The translations under genes and the position numbers were made by a program. The notes beneath the pieces are model-generated. The model was given only the letters and a program-made list of their open reading frames with translations, had not been told where the DNA came from and made no database searches. This document shows, in pieces, positions 1 to 6,649 of a stretch of 6,996 bases of DNA; positions within the stretch are counted from its first letter, which is position 1; each line of letters starts with the position of its first letter. The stretch is from Deltaproteobacteria bacterium (GTDB lineage: Bacteria > Desulfobacterota > DAOWOC01), in assembly GCA_030642225.1 (NCBI GenBank), contig DAOWOC010000049.1:1-6996 (forward strand). The letters run 5' to 3'.

Positions 1-1332
1 CTAACCGGAATTTTAATGTCTGTGCTGGCTTATTTTCTTGAATTACTCCCAAAATATGAAATTGGTAAAATATTTACCGGAGATGCACTATTATTCCTTT
101 TCAGCGTACTTGTCATGGGCGTAGTTGTCGTGGATGTCGGGCTTCATAAAAGACTTGCCAGCTGGATATTGGGATGGACTAAAGGATTTTATACCCCTAT
201 TTTTGTTTTGTGCGTGAGTATGGCGTCTATTGGATCATTTATTTCCGCTCATGCCATGTGTGCTTTTATGACACCTGTAATGATGGCTGTTTATTATGGT
301 TCTGTAGCAGCTAAAAGTAAAAATGGTGTTATCACGCATGACCCTGCCCTGGCAAAATTTTTATTATTTTCCCTGTGTTTTGCGCTCAATGTTGGCGGGG
401 TTGGATCTCCTGCAGCAGGCGGTCGTAATGTTATCATGATGGGATTTTGGGAAAGTTATGATGTGCCCATGAACTTTTTTACCTGGATGAAATACGGCTT
501 TCCAATAGTACCTATCCTGGGAGTCCTGGTCGCTGTTTACATGCTGGTTTTGTTCTCAAAAAATATCAAAACAAAGGATCTGACCCCGGGCATGGCGGCT
601 ATACGTGAAGAAAATAAAAAAATGGGCAAAATGAAATATGCAGACTATGTTGCCATGGGAATGCTTTTGATAATTCTTCTATTGTGGATATTCGGTGGAC
701 ATGGTCTTGGTCTTGGCGGTCCTGCCCTTCTTGCACTTTTAATCCCTGTTATTTTCAGGATTACTGAGTGGAAAAAGATACTGGATGGAATTTCATGGGA
801 TGCCTGGTTTACGTATTGCGGTGCCCTTACCCTCGGTGCATTATTAAAGGAAACCGGAGCTGCACAATGGCTTGCTACGAGTGTTCTTGATATTCTTAGC
901 AGTGCTGGCATGGAGCAGGGTTTTGGACTATGGGTCGGTCTGTCTTTCTTTTCAGGGCTAATGACCAATTTTATGTCTGATGCCGGAACAACCGCATTGC
1001 TCGGGCCGATTGTTATCCCCATGGGGATCATGACCGGACATGCTGCAGAGCCATGGGCATCCGGTATTGCTGTGGCATTTGCAACCTCTTTTGCCCATTT
1101 CCTGATTGTTGGAACCCCTAATAACGCTATTGTATACGGACTCGGCACATATCCGGATACTGGTGAACGAGTTATAAAACCCATTGATTTTATAAAATAC
1201 GGGTTTCTTCTCTGGATACTGTGTCTTGTTGTGGTATGGGTCGTGGGATTCTTAGGTGTATTCAACCTTGTAGGATTCCCTGAAGGTATTGTTGATACGG
1301 CCCGTGGCGTACTTGATAGTGGTAAATTATAA
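1..1332 (+). CDS. DASS/SLC13-family anion (dicarboxylate or sulfate) symporter, N-terminus outside window
   Basis: Polytopic inner-membrane protein resembling the divalent anion:sodium symporter (DASS, SLC13) family. The frame is open to the first base (five codons before the first ATG at 16), and the visible 443 residues lack the first helices expected of a family usually about 450-600 aa long, so the true start is upstream and Met at 16 is probably internal. Numbering from that Met, the two pseudo-repeat substrate/Na+ motifs are visible: GGVGSPAAGGRN near 127-138, and IVGTPNNAIVYG near 364-375, preceded by TNFMSDAGTTALLGP at 317-331. Hydrophobic segments alternate with short loops, and a charged cytoplasmic loop lies around 182-208. 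The second motif is canonical (TPNN), while the first has GGRN where many relatives have a TPxN/SNT-like motif. Substrate cannot be read from the sequence; sulfate, a dicarboxylate or another organic anion are all possible. The gene ends in a strong terminator and converges on selA. Confidence 0.85.
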   Translation, partial: LTGILMSVLAYFLELLPKYEIGKIFTGDALLFLFSVLVMGVVVVDVGLHKRLASWILGWTKGFYTPIFVLCVSMASIGSFISAHAMCAFMTPVMMAVYYGSVAAKSKNGVITHDPALAKFLLFSLCFALNVGGVGSPAAGGRNVIMMGFWESYDVPMNFFTWMKYGFPIVPILGVLVAVYMLVLFSKNIKTKDLTPGMAAIREENKKMGKMKYADYVAMGMLLIILLLWIFGGHGLGLGGPALLALLIPVIFRITEWKKILDGISWDAWFTYCGALTLGALLKETGAAQWLATSVLDILSSAGMEQGFGLWVGLSFFSGLMTNFMSDAGTTALLGPIVIPMGIMTGHAAEPWASGIAVAFATSFAHFLIVGTPNNAIVYGLGTYPDTGERVIKPIDFIKYGFLLWILCLVVVWVVGFLGVFNLVGFPEGIVDTARGVLDSGKL

Positions 1333-1366
1333 AAAATAAGTAAGATAAAATATCTAATTTGTAAAT

Positions 1367-1399
1367 AAAAAAGCTGGCCCATTTTGGGCCGGCTTTTTT
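1367..1399. terminator. Bidirectional rho-independent terminator between convergent genes
   Basis: GCTGGCCC (1373-1380) pairs with GGGCCGGC (1386-1393), with one T-G wobble, around the loop ATTTT. The stem is flanked by six A on the left and six T on the right, which can also pair. Because the A and T runs are symmetrical, the hairpin serves as an intrinsic terminator in both directions: for the transporter ending at 1332 on the plus strand and for selA ending at 1420 on the minus strand. Confidence 0.9.
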
Positions 1400-1419
1400 A
1401 TATTGTTACAGGGTTTTTA

Positions 1420-2811
1420 TTAGAGTAGAATTTTTGTAATAATCTGTAAAATTTCCTCTTCTTCATCCGGCTGAATAGTCCTCAGATCAAGTATTATCTT
1501 TTCTTCTTCAATTCTTGCTATTATCGGCGGGCTGGAACCCCTGAGAGCAGATTCAAGGTCTGATGCGGACATTTTTTTTGGGGCTATCTTTATAGCCCGG
1601 CTTTTTAATTCCTGCGTTGGCAGCGCACCGCCGCCAACACGGCCTATTGTTGCCTCAGCAGTAAAATCAGCCTTATCTGCTGCAATCATAGAGAGCTTAT
1701 CACAAAGTTTAATGGCGCGTTTTTTGATTATGGATTCCGGCATTGTTATCATCTTAAGGGTGGGTATCTCTTTAACAGCTTTTTGCAGATCACGGTAAAT
1801 GCTTAATGTTGCTTCAAGTCCGGCGAGGGTCATCTTGTCAATGCGCAGCGCCCTTGCTATCTGGTTTGCCTTGCAGCGGTCTATAATCTCTTTTGTCCCG
1901 ATGATAATACCGGCCTGTGGGCCTCCGAGGAGTTTATCACCGCTAAATGTAATAACATCAGCACCCTGGGCGAGTGTTTCCTGTACCGTGGGTTCTGTTT
2001 TAAGACCATAATCCGAGAATTTGATGAAATTGCCTGACCCAAGGTCCTCAAAGACGAATAAATTATGTTTTCTTGCAATAGGGATAAGATCAGATGCAAT
2101 GACGCTTTTTGTAAAACCTGTAATCTCAAAATTAGACTGGTGTACCTTCATGATTATTGCTGTGTTTTCATTGATAGCATCTTCATAATCATGGGAATGA
2201 GTCCGGTTTGTACTCCCGACTTCGCAGAGGATAGCGCCACTCCATTTCATTACCTCGGGTATTCTGAAAGACCCGCCTATCTCAACCAGTTCCCCCCTTG
2301 ATACAATAGCCTCTTTGTCCTTTGAAAGGGTATTTAATACAAGCAGAACAGCAGCAGCATTGTTATTGACTACCATAGCCGCCTTGGCCCCGGTTATCTC
2401 ACAGATGATTTTTTCTACGTGTGAATGCCGTGACCCGCGTTCCCCGATATCAAGGTCAAATTCCAGATTGGAATATGATACGGATACGCCGGCAATGTGG
2501 TCCATGACCTGTTTTGCCATCAGGGATCTTCCAAGGTTGGTATGAACAACAACGCCGGTTGCATTGATAACGCGTTTAAGGCTTGGCTTCAGCCTTTGCT
2601 CAAGGCATGATTTTATCATTAGTTCAAGTATTGCCTTGTCAGGCAGAATGTCTATCGACTCGTTTAAAATTTCTTTTCTAAGGCCATCTAAGACATCCTG
2701 AATAATCTTTTTGACAAGGTCTCTCGGGCTTTTTTCCATGAGTGTAAGCACGGCTTTATACCCTAATATTTCATCAACAGCCGGTATTGTTTTTAATAAT
2801 TTATGCGGCAT
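1420..2811 (-). CDS. selA: L-seryl-tRNA(Sec) selenium transferase (selenocysteine synthase)
   Basis: PLP-dependent cytoplasmic enzyme that replaces the seryl hydroxyl of Ser-tRNA(Sec) with selenium from selenophosphate, giving Sec-tRNA(Sec) for UGA decoding. The 463-aa length is normal for bacterial SelA. The family signature INATGVVVHTNLGRSL lies at 82-97. The PLP-binding motif TFSGDKLLGGPQAG at 288-301 places the Schiff-base lysine at Lys293. Further typical blocks are GRVGGGALPTQ at 390-400 and SSPPIIARIEEEKIILDLR at 426-444. The N-terminal 1-70 region matches the usual helical tRNA-binding part. The start ATG lies 20 nt downstream of the RNase H gene stop, with only a weak purine-rich ribosome site (AAAGAAAG), so it is probably co-transcribed with that gene. 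No selB, selC or selD is visible in the window. Confidence 0.97.
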   Translation of the reverse strand: MPHKLLKTIPAVDEILGYKAVLTLMEKSPRDLVKKIIQDVLDGLRKEILNESIDILPDKAILELMIKSCLEQRLKPSLKRVINATGVVVHTNLGRSLMAKQVMDHIAGVSVSYSNLEFDLDIGERGSRHSHVEKIICEITGAKAAMVVNNNAAAVLLVLNTLSKDKEAIVSRGELVEIGGSFRIPEVMKWSGAILCEVGSTNRTHSHDYEDAINENTAIIMKVHQSNFEITGFTKSVIASDLIPIARKHNLFVFEDLGSGNFIKFSDYGLKTEPTVQETLAQGADVITFSGDKLLGGPQAGIIIGTKEIIDRCKANQIARALRIDKMTLAGLEATLSIYRDLQKAVKEIPTLKMITMPESIIKKRAIKLCDKLSMIAADKADFTAEATIGRVGGGALPTQELKSRAIKIAPKKMSASDLESALRGSSPPIIARIEEEKIILDLRTIQPDEEEEILQIITKILL

Positions 2812-2831
2812 TATCTTTCTTTGTTTTTTTA

Positions 2832-3530
2832 TTATAGATATTTATCCGGATTTTTCAGAGTTTTTTTTGTCTCAATAGCCATACACGCAAGTCTGTCAGC
2901 CTCTTCATTTTCTTTAACGCCTGAATGACCTTTTACCTTAAGCAGATAGATTAATTTAAATTTTTTTATAATATCCCTTATCTCTTCGATTAGATCTATG
3001 TTTTGACGCGCCTTCCATGCCCTGGCCAGAATACCCTGAACATATGCGCTGTCTGTATAAATTACAACAGGGATATCATGCGGTTTTATCTGTTCAAGCG
3101 CAATTTTTACAGCCATGAGCTCTGCAATATTATTTGTAGCCTCGCCAATATAATGTGAGATCTCCTTTCTTTTCCCCTTGTACATCAAAACCACACCAAG
3201 CCCGGCCGGACCAGGGTTATTTGAACTTGCTCCGTCTGTATAAACAACGATTAAATCATCTGTATTGCCAGGCTCTTTTGTTTTTATGTTTGATGGAATA
3301 AAGGCTTTATTGTTTTTAATGCGGGTATCCTTGCCTGGATCATCTCTTAACTCAGTCTCCCCGCGTATTTTAGTAAGATTGATAAAAAGGGGAGAATAAG
3401 CCTGTGTCTGCAAAAGATCATATTTTATTGTTGCATTGCCGTTTGTTATTACAGGCTCCCCTTGTTCATTGCAAAGTGCCCAGACCCTGCTTTTTTTAAA
3501 TCGCATTTTTAACCATTTTTTATTGCTCAT
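2832..3530 (-). CDS. RNase HI-family protein with an unusual N-terminal extension
   Basis: Predicted ribonuclease H that cleaves the RNA strand of RNA:DNA hybrids, acting in the cytoplasm in primer or R-loop removal. The RNase HI fold occupies about residues 93-222 of 232. All four catalytic carboxylates are present: Asp99 (YTDGASSNNPGPAG), Glu137 (NNIAELMA), Asp160 (IYTDSAYV) and Asp212 (EEADRLA), as is the active-site histidine of the KGHSG loop (His202). The basic handle region seen in E. coli RNase HI is shortened here to ARAWKARQN, as in handle-less forms. Residues 1-90 are an extra segment beginning KKWLKMRFKKSRVWAL. It does not show the classic eukaryotic-type hybrid-binding domain pattern, and I do not recognise it. 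The start lies 2 nt after the stop of the upstream gene with no clear Shine-Dalgarno, which suggests translational coupling. The gene could be called rnhA, but the architecture differs from standard RnhA, so I leave the symbol empty. Confidence 0.9.
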   Translation of the reverse strand: MSNKKWLKMRFKKSRVWALCNEQGEPVITNGNATIKYDLLQTQAYSPLFINLTKIRGETELRDDPGKDTRIKNNKAFIPSNIKTKEPGNTDDLIVVYTDGASSNNPGPAGLGVVLMYKGKRKEISHYIGEATNNIAELMAVKIALEQIKPHDIPVVIYTDSAYVQGILARAWKARQNIDLIEEIRDIIKKFKLIYLLKVKGHSGVKENEEADRLACMAIETKKTLKNPDKYL

Positions 3531-3532
3531 TT

Positions 3533-3898
3533 TTACATACCGGGCACAATAATCCTTGAATCATCTTTTTTCTTTATTTGTTCCTGCTGTTGCATTTCTT
3601 TTATTTTTTTAATTATTTCATCCATATTCTGTTTCATTATTTCCGGAAACATCTCTAGGGCCTCTTCAATATTGTTTGCTCCCAATTCAGCCTGGATGGG
3701 TATGGGGCCCTGTGGAGACATGAGTTGAGTATGCCCGATAAATTTGGTTGTCCGGCTCTTATCTTCTGTCCCATCCGGTTTTATCGGGAGTAATAACCTG
3801 ATAGCGCCTACCCTGAGATCAGTGATTGAGTCTTCACGATATAAGTTGTCTTTATTAATTGAAAGGTCTATATCCTGTGTTTGTTCTTGCCTGTCCAT
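3533..3898 (-). CDS. Conserved-looking protein of unknown function, 121 aa
   Basis: Small soluble protein with no signal peptide, membrane segment or cysteine. The start is well supported: GGAGGG lies 5 nt before the ATG. Residues 10-75 contain strand-like, proline- and glycine-punctuated stretches (DLSINKDNLYREDSITDLRV, GAIRLLLPIKPDGTEDKSRT, GHTQLMSPQGPIPIQAEL). Residues 76-112 are strongly helical and charged (NIEEALEMFPEIMKQNMDEI followed by a Lys/Gln/Glu-rich stretch). The first part resembles small uncharacterised proteins that I recall from sulfate-reducing deltaproteobacteria, often labelled only as cytoplasmic protein; that match is from memory and not verified. It is the first gene of the apparent operon with the RNase H and selA genes. 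No function can be assigned. The pattern is compatible with a small fold plus a helical oligomerisation or interaction tail. Confidence 0.8.
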   Translation of the reverse strand: MDRQEQTQDIDLSINKDNLYREDSITDLRVGAIRLLLPIKPDGTEDKSRTTKFIGHTQLMSPQGPIPIQAELGANNIEEALEMFPEIMKQNMDEIIKKIKEMQQQEQIKKKDDSRIIVPGM

Positions 3899-3904
3899 TG
3901 TATC

Positions 3905-3910
3905 CCTCCG
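3905..3910 (-). promoter_or_regulatory. Ribosome binding site of the 121-aa protein gene
   Basis: On the minus strand GGAGGG precedes the ATG with the spacer ATACA. This is the strongest Shine-Dalgarno in the window and fixes the start at 3898. The two genes behind it (RNase H and selA) have weak sites, which fits translation driven mainly from this first gene. Confidence 0.75.
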
Positions 3911-3939
3911 TTAAGATTAAAAAATATAAAAATAATAAG

Positions 3940-3955
3940 TCTGAAAATTTTCAGA
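3940..3955. repeat. 16-bp perfect palindrome, operator-like
   Basis: TCTGAAAATTTTCAGA is a perfect dyad with no spacer, located 42 bp upstream of the ATG of the 121-aa protein gene. As a hairpin it would have only a short stem, so it is more plausible as a binding site for a dimeric regulator than as a terminator. It lies upstream of a T-rich stretch that contains TATATT, a possible -10, but no good -35 is seen at the right distance. Palindromes of this kind are not rare in DNA this AT-rich, so the regulatory role is inference only. Confidence 0.35.
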
Positions 3956-3975
3956 TTTGTTTCTTTTATCATAAA

Positions 3976-4014
3976 ATTAAATCAAATAACAGACTGAATA
4001 TTATTTGATTTAAT
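3976..4014. repeat. 14-bp perfect inverted repeat, possible AT-rich terminator or operator
   Basis: ATTAAATCAAATAA (3976-3989) is the exact reverse complement of TTATTTGATTTAAT (4001-4014), with an 11-base loop. It begins 32 bp downstream of the sensor-kinase stop on the minus strand. Only TTT directly follows the stem in that direction, and the stem has one G:C pair, so it would be a weak intrinsic terminator. A regulator-binding dyad for the downstream operon is equally possible. The perfect 14-bp match is what makes it worth recording. Confidence 0.45.
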
Positions 4015-4046
4015 AAAGTGCGACATTATGCATACCAGTTTTTATT

Positions 4047-5774
4047 TTATTTTCCATCAAGAGCTTTTCTGACAGCTCTGGCAAAGTTATTTATGGCAAC
4101 AGGTTTCATGAGATATTTTTTAATACCCATTGCCTGTGCTTTTTTTTCATTGATCTGTTCACTGAAACCTGTACATAAAATAATGGGCATATCAGGTCTG
4201 ATGGCATGGATTTGTTTTGTAAGCTCTGTGCCTGTCATCTCAGGCATTGTCATATCTGTTATTAAAATGTCAAAATCCTTTGGTTGTTTTTGAAATATAT
4301 TTAAGGTTTCAATGCTGCTCGTGCAAGCAGTAACATGATAACCGAGATTATCAAAAACTTCTTTGGTTAATTCAGCTATAATCTTGTCATCATCAACAAT
4401 AAGTATGCGCTCATTGCCTGTGGGAGGCGGGGTATTTTGTTTCGTATCATTTTTTGTTATGGTTTTTTTAACCATTGGTAAATAAATATAAAAAATCGTT
4501 CCCTTGCCAGGTTTACTATCAACAATGATATTTCCATGAAGAGTATTGACTATGCCATGCACCACCGCAAGCCCCAAACCGGTGCCTTCCTCCTTTATCT
4601 TGGTCGTAAAATAAGGCTCAAAAATTCTATCAATAATATCCCTTGTCATTCCAGGACCATTATCACTTATCTCGATCTTTACATATGGACCAGGCTCAAT
4701 ATCCATTATATTATCAGGGCTTTCATCAGTAAGATTGACAGGTTTCATAGATACGCCCAAAGTCCCCCCAACTTCCTTCATAGCATAATAAGCGTTAGTA
4801 CAGATGTTCATGATAATCTGGTGTATCTGGGTTGGATCAGCGAGAACCGGACCGCAGGTAAGATCAATATTCTGGTTTATTTCAATTGTGGTTGGAATGG
4901 TTGATCTTAAGAGTTTTAATGCCTCTTTGATGATAAGTTGAACCTTAAGAGGTTGTAAATCCTGATCACTTTGGCGGCTGAAGGCCAGAATCTGTTGTAC
5001 AAGACCCTTGGCGCGTTTCCCGGCTTTTATCACCTGTTTGATATGTGGGAATGCCTTGTTTTCGGCGGATATCCTTAATCGCGCCAGTTCAGCATAACCG
5101 ATAATAGCTGACAAGATATTATTAAAATCATGGGCTATCCCACCGGCCAGTGTGCCGAGAGATTCCATTTTTTGTGCCTGCCTGAGTTGTTCCTCTATTT
5201 TTTTACGATCAGAGATATCTATTGCCGTCCATATTGCATATCTTTTACCTTCTAAATATAAGGGACTCCCTGTTGTCAGGATTGGAATTATCCTCCCATC
5301 AGCAAATGTTATATCCGTTTCTATGGTGACTGTTTTTCCATCATCCAATATTTTTTTTAACCATGCAGACCCATCTTTTTTTTCTTCATCACTCCCAAGC
5401 CAGTCAAGTGGGTTGAAATTCAATAATTTTTCAGAAGAGTACTTTGAAATAAGTGCAAGATTTTTATTCCATTTTATAAGTCTTTTCCCCTCTTCGTATA
5501 TAGCAAATGTTCCTGGCAGGCTGTTTATAAATGCATCAGAGAATGTTTTTTCCCTGTATAATTCTTTTTTGCTCTTATTTAACTCCTGGTTTAACTCAAC
5601 AAGATCGTTTGTCCTGATTTTAACTATATTTTCAAGTTCCTTTTGATTTTTGAGCAATTCCATCTGAATTTTTTTGCGTTTGATTATCTCTATCCGTATC
5701 TTTAAAAATAAACACAAGCCCAAAATACCTGTAATTATTGCTAACAGCTTCCAGAGGATTGCATCATCAGGCAT
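4047..5774 (-). CDS. PAS-domain hybrid sensor histidine kinase with C-terminal receiver
   Basis: Two-component signalling kinase of 575 aa anchored in the inner membrane. A single membrane helix lies at about residues 7-25, followed by a charged coiled-coil linker (27-75), a PAS domain (about 76-190, ending AIWTAIDISDRKKIEEQL), HisKA with phospho-acceptor His215 (GGIAHDFNN), HATPase_c with the N box around Asn327 (ICTNAYYAM), G1 DNGPGM (371-376), F box FEPYFTTK (385-392) and G2 GTGLGL (397-402), then a receiver domain (about 456-572). The receiver has acidic Asp461/Asp462, phospho-acceptor Asp507 (ITDMTMPEMTG), Thr535 and Lys557. All catalytic residues are intact. The start ATG has AAGGA upstream, and two in-frame TAA stops lie about 10 codons further up, so the protein is not truncated by start choice. 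There is practically no periplasmic portion, so sensing probably occurs through the PAS domain. Output partner and stimulus are unknown; a phosphorelay to a separate histidine phosphotransfer protein or autoregulation by the receiver are both possible. Confidence 0.95.
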   Translation of the reverse strand: MPDDAILWKLLAIITGILGLCLFLKIRIEIIKRKKIQMELLKNQKELENIVKIRTNDLVELNQELNKSKKELYREKTFSDAFINSLPGTFAIYEEGKRLIKWNKNLALISKYSSEKLLNFNPLDWLGSDEEKKDGSAWLKKILDDGKTVTIETDITFADGRIIPILTTGSPLYLEGKRYAIWTAIDISDRKKIEEQLRQAQKMESLGTLAGGIAHDFNNILSAIIGYAELARLRISAENKAFPHIKQVIKAGKRAKGLVQQILAFSRQSDQDLQPLKVQLIIKEALKLLRSTIPTTIEINQNIDLTCGPVLADPTQIHQIIMNICTNAYYAMKEVGGTLGVSMKPVNLTDESPDNIMDIEPGPYVKIEISDNGPGMTRDIIDRIFEPYFTTKIKEEGTGLGLAVVHGIVNTLHGNIIVDSKPGKGTIFYIYLPMVKKTITKNDTKQNTPPPTGNERILIVDDDKIIAELTKEVFDNLGYHVTACTSSIETLNIFQKQPKDFDILITDMTMPEMTGTELTKQIHAIRPDMPIILCTGFSEQINEKKAQAMGIKKYLMKPVAINNFARAVRKALDGK

Positions 5775-5902
5775 AAATATATCCTTTTTTAATAAATAAT
5801 TTTATTAAGCAATGTTTATTGAGATGAATTAAACGCATTTATTAATTGTTTATTTTTTTAGTAACTCACACACCGTTTTTACGGGGGCATTATTTTGAAC
5901 AT

Positions 5903-5931
5903 AGTATATCAAAATGAATTTTACAGTTCAA
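5903..5931 (-). promoter_or_regulatory. Sigma-70-type promoter with extended -10, probably for the sensor kinase
   Basis: Read on the minus strand, TTGAAC (5926-5931) is followed by a 17-bp spacer and TATACT (5903-5908), preceded by TGA to give an extended -10 (TGnTATACT). Five of six bases match the -10 consensus and four of six match the -35, at ideal spacing. Transcription would start near 5896, giving an untranslated leader of about 120 nt before the kinase ATG at 5774. The leader contains a small CCGT-TTTT-ACGG type dyad (5873-5884). Confidence 0.6.
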
Positions 5932-6044
5932 CTGACTTGGAGTATTTTTCAGGGTCAACGTATGTAAATATTACAAAACGCCTATTCTTTTGGCACAGGT
6001 ATCAATCACCTGGATATGATATTCTTCAAATATTTTATATTCAT

Positions 6045-6070
6045 AGCCGTATTCAGCAGCCGTATTCAGC
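6045..6070. repeat. 13-bp perfect tandem duplication
   Basis: AGCCGTATTCAGC occurs twice, directly abutting, at 6045-6057 and 6058-6070. A partial third similarity (ATTCAT) precedes it. This looks like a replication-slippage duplication or a two-copy binding element in otherwise non-coding DNA. Confidence 0.7.
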
Positions 6071-6164
6071 TGCGTTCCGTTCGCCAAAGATTTGAGAGAT
6101 TAAATGTAGAAATATCCGTAATATTACCCTGTTAAACCTATATTGTAATATAAATAGAGCAGGG

Positions 6165-6620
6165 TTATTTTATGATTTCAATATTATTTTTAAAAATCTT
6201 GATTATTTTTGGCCTGAAACTTTCACCCACCTTTTTCTTTTTTGAAAAAAATATAACAATGGCCATACTTGTGCCAAGAAACAAAAATGATGAAAGGATC
6301 GTTATAATATCTTTTGAATAATCAAACCATTGATAAAATAAAAAATTGCCAAGGAGCCCACCTGTTATCATGGATAAAATCGGCAGAAAATAGGTCAGGA
6401 AAGTCGCCTTAGTAAGAGTATTATGGGATATTGCTATGAGTACGCGGTCCCCGATTTTTGCATTAAAATCATTGAGTACCTCAACCATTGTATCCTTGCA
6501 CTCTTCCATGTTTGTACATGAATCCTTTTGAAGGCAATGTGAACACATGGATTTGCGTATTGTTGTAACTGTTGCATATCCATGTTTCTTTTGTTTTACA
6601 ATACCTTGTTCTGTTAACAT
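6165..6620 (-). CDS. RseC/MucC-family membrane protein
   Basis: Small inner-membrane protein of 151 aa, normal for the RseC/MucC family (positive regulator of sigma-E, SoxR-reducing system). The N-terminal cytoplasmic part carries the family cysteine cluster, Cys26, Cys29, Cys35 and Cys41 (CSHCLQKDSC then ECKD), which could bind a metal or Fe-S centre. The following GDRVLIAISHNTLTKATFLT block at 57-76 is typical of the family. Two membrane helices lie at about 73-97 and 104-125, and the C-terminus is lysine-rich and cytoplasmic. AAGG lies 6 nt before the ATG. The gene sits 29 nt downstream of the stop of an NtrC-type regulator fragment and is likely co-transcribed with it. In many anaerobes RseC-like genes neighbour Rnf electron-transport genes, but none is seen downstream here, so the role (redox-related membrane function versus sigma-E-like regulation) stays open. 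Confidence 0.85.
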   Translation of the reverse strand: MLTEQGIVKQKKHGYATVTTIRKSMCSHCLQKDSCTNMEECKDTMVEVLNDFNAKIGDRVLIAISHNTLTKATFLTYFLPILSMITGGLLGNFLFYQWFDYSKDIITILSSFLFLGTSMAIVIFFSKKKKVGESFRPKIIKIFKNNIEIIK

Positions 6621-6649
6621 TTTTTAACCTTAAACAGGTTTATGATAAT

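Larger units (their letters stand above)
5775..6164. other. 390-bp intergenic region between sensor kinase and RseC-like gene
   Basis: The part nearest the kinase is AT-rich leader, with the promoter at 5903-5931. The middle part (about 5970-6100) has more balanced base composition and contains a 13-bp tandem duplication. On its minus strand it has a 42-codon open stretch without a good start or ribosome site. The right part (6126-6165) holds an imperfect hairpin, ACCCTG pairing with CAGGGT around an inner TATATT/AATATA stem, overlapping the end of the RseC-like gene. It has no T run on the minus-strand side. I see no convincing gene here. Confidence 0.6.

Noticed and set aside
645..1382. Long minus-strand open frame (245 codons) opposite the transporter
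   Set aside because: It is antisense to a clear membrane-protein gene, its peptide is rich in Pro/Arg/Thr/Ser with no recognisable domain, and it would run through the terminator.
1799..2545. Several short frames on the plus strand and one extra on the minus strand inside selA
   Set aside because: All overlap the highly conserved SelA reading frame in other frames and give unconvincing peptides without ribosome sites.
4018..5646. Plus-strand frames opposite the sensor kinase (up to 164 codons)
   Set aside because: Antisense shadows of the HisKA, HATPase, PAS and receiver coding sequence, with no recognisable protein features.
5895..6095. 66-codon plus-strand frame in the intergenic region
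   Set aside because: No Shine-Dalgarno, composition is Tyr/Ser/Phe-rich as expected by chance, and it overlaps the promoter for the kinase and the tandem duplication.
6126..6165. Hairpin ACCCTG/CAGGGT as a terminator for the RseC-like gene
   Set aside because: The stem is only 6 bp with a long loop, one arm touches the stop codon, and no T run follows on the minus strand. It may have some role but is not a convincing intrinsic terminator.
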